5,941 nt of DNA from Actinomycetes bacterium (GTDB lineage Bacteria > Actinomycetota > Acidimicrobiia > Acidimicrobiales > RAAP-2): the NCBI GenBank assembly GCA_021800645.1, contig JAJYYT010000139.1, positions 1-5,941 of the forward strand. The letters are read 5' to 3'. Below, one piece after another: positions 5,442 to 5,941 of this stretch; position 1 is the first letter of the stretch; each line of letters starts with the position of its first letter. The notes beneath the pieces are model-generated. The model saw nothing but the letters and a program-made list of their open reading frames with translations. It had not been told where the DNA came from and did no database searches. Both the position numbers and the translations under genes were made by a program.

Positions 5442-5941
5442 GTGAGCTCCCGCCGTGCGCCGGCGCAGCGACCTCGAGCCTCGCCCGGTGCCGTCCGGCC
5501 ACGCGCGCCCAAGCCCGCGTACGGGCGCCCTGCAGCAGGAGCGACACCGCCGGAGGACCCCAGAGGCTCCGACGTCGACGAATGGGGCAGGTCCGAGCGG
5601 GCCCGAGAGCTCGCGCGCCGGATCTACGGACCCGCGTACTCGGCGTGGTTCCGGGCCGAGTGGGAAGGGATCGACAAGATCCCGGTGACCGGCGGGGCGC
5701 TCCTCGTCGGCAACCATGCAGGAGCCATCCCCTCGGACGCGCCCGTGATCATGCACGGCGTCGAGACGCACCTGCGCCGCCCCGTGTACGCGCTCGCGCA
5801 CTACTGGTTCCGCACGATCCCCGTCGTCGGGACGTGGTGGAGCCGCTTGGGCGGGGTCGCCGCTCGCCCTGACAACGCCTACCGGCTCCTCCACGACCAG
5901 GGACAGCTCGCGCTCGTCTTCCCCGAGGGCACCAAGGGACC
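5442..5941 (+). CDS. PlsC-like acyltransferase, N-terminal part (partial)
   Basis: From the GTG at 5442 the frame is open to the right edge, giving 166 residues. The GTG is the first possible start after an in-frame TGA at 5337. Residues 1-45 are Pro/Ala/Arg-rich and probably disordered. From about residue 60 the sequence fits a lysophospholipid/glycerol acyltransferase-like domain (PF01553 type): [13 protein letters not shown] (69-81), [16 protein letters not shown] (87-102) with H92 and D99 as the likely catalytic pair, [13 protein letters not shown] (121-133), and FPEGTKG (160-166), the phosphate-binding motif III, where the window ends. The family transfers acyl groups to glycerolipids or related acceptors at the membrane. 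The His-Asp spacing is H-x6-D rather than the classic H-x4-D, as I recall for actinobacterial NHSGxxPxD relatives. Most of motif IV and the C-terminus lie outside. Whether the acceptor is a phospholipid precursor, diacylglycerol or another lipid is unknown. Confidence 0.88.
   Translation, partial: MSSRRAPAQRPRASPGAVRPRAPKPAYGRPAAGATPPEDPRGSDVDEWGRSERARELARRIYGPAYSAWFRAEWEGIDKIPVTGGALLVGNHAGAIPSDAPVIMHGVETHLRRPVYALAHYWFRTIPVVGTWWSRLGGVAARPDNAYRLLHDQGQLALVFPEGTKG

Noticed and set aside
4078..5547. Minus-strand open frame of 489 codons with a Cys/Gly-rich repeat section
   Set aside because: It lies opposite the NlpC/P60 gene. The Cys/Gly repeats are simply the complement of the Ala codons (GCC/GCA), and no start signals or domain are seen.
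1..5941. Mobile element, defence or CRISPR island
   Set aside because: No transposase, integrase, toxin-antitoxin pair, terminal inverted repeats or regularly spaced repeats were found. The tandem repeats present are confined to one leader, one coding linker and one intergenic stretch.

Overview
The window is very GC-rich, with strong G/C preference at third codon positions, frequent GTG starts and several starts that look leaderless. This points to a high-GC Actinomycetota chromosome. An Acidimicrobiia-like lineage is plausible but cannot be proven from 5.9 kb. I see no rRNA, tRNA, CRISPR array, integrase or transposase, and nothing that identifies the window as a mobile island.

Layout. (1) Positions 1-299, minus strand: the N-terminal part of a secreted protein of the 'GYDV..P.C' class, running off the left edge. 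Its leader (about 300-398) carries a perfect 30-bp direct duplication that includes its Shine-Dalgarno-like purine tract. (2) Positions 461-827, plus strand: the remains of an aldo/keto reductase gene. The N-terminus and C-terminus are recognisable but lie in three different reading frames, with the middle of the enzyme deleted. (3) Positions 993-1910, plus strand: an intact metal-dependent amidohydrolase of the ACMSD-like decarboxylase class, overlapping by 8 nt an unrecognised 83-residue ORF (1903-2154). (4) Positions 2182-3753, minus strand: an intact type-B carboxylesterase, convergent with the small ORF. (5) Positions 3871-5283, plus strand: a secreted NlpC/P60 peptidoglycan hydrolase with an N-terminal coiled coil and a long Ala/Arg helical linker, divergent from the esterase. 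(6) Positions 5284-5441: a C-rich intergenic stretch with short tandem repeats, possibly a termination region. (7) Positions 5442 to the right edge, plus strand: the N-terminal part of a PlsC-like acyltransferase.

The genes do not form one pathway. The amidohydrolase, esterase and broken reductase fit a small-molecule (aromatic or ester) catabolic neighbourhood. The NlpC/P60 protein, the acyltransferase and the left-edge secreted protein fit cell-envelope functions. I find no convincing new multi-gene system. The observations most worth following are the three-frame reductase remnant, the duplicated leader, the repeated layout in which a TANNNT box lies 6-7 nt before a GTG start, and the repeat-built linker of the NlpC/P60 protein.
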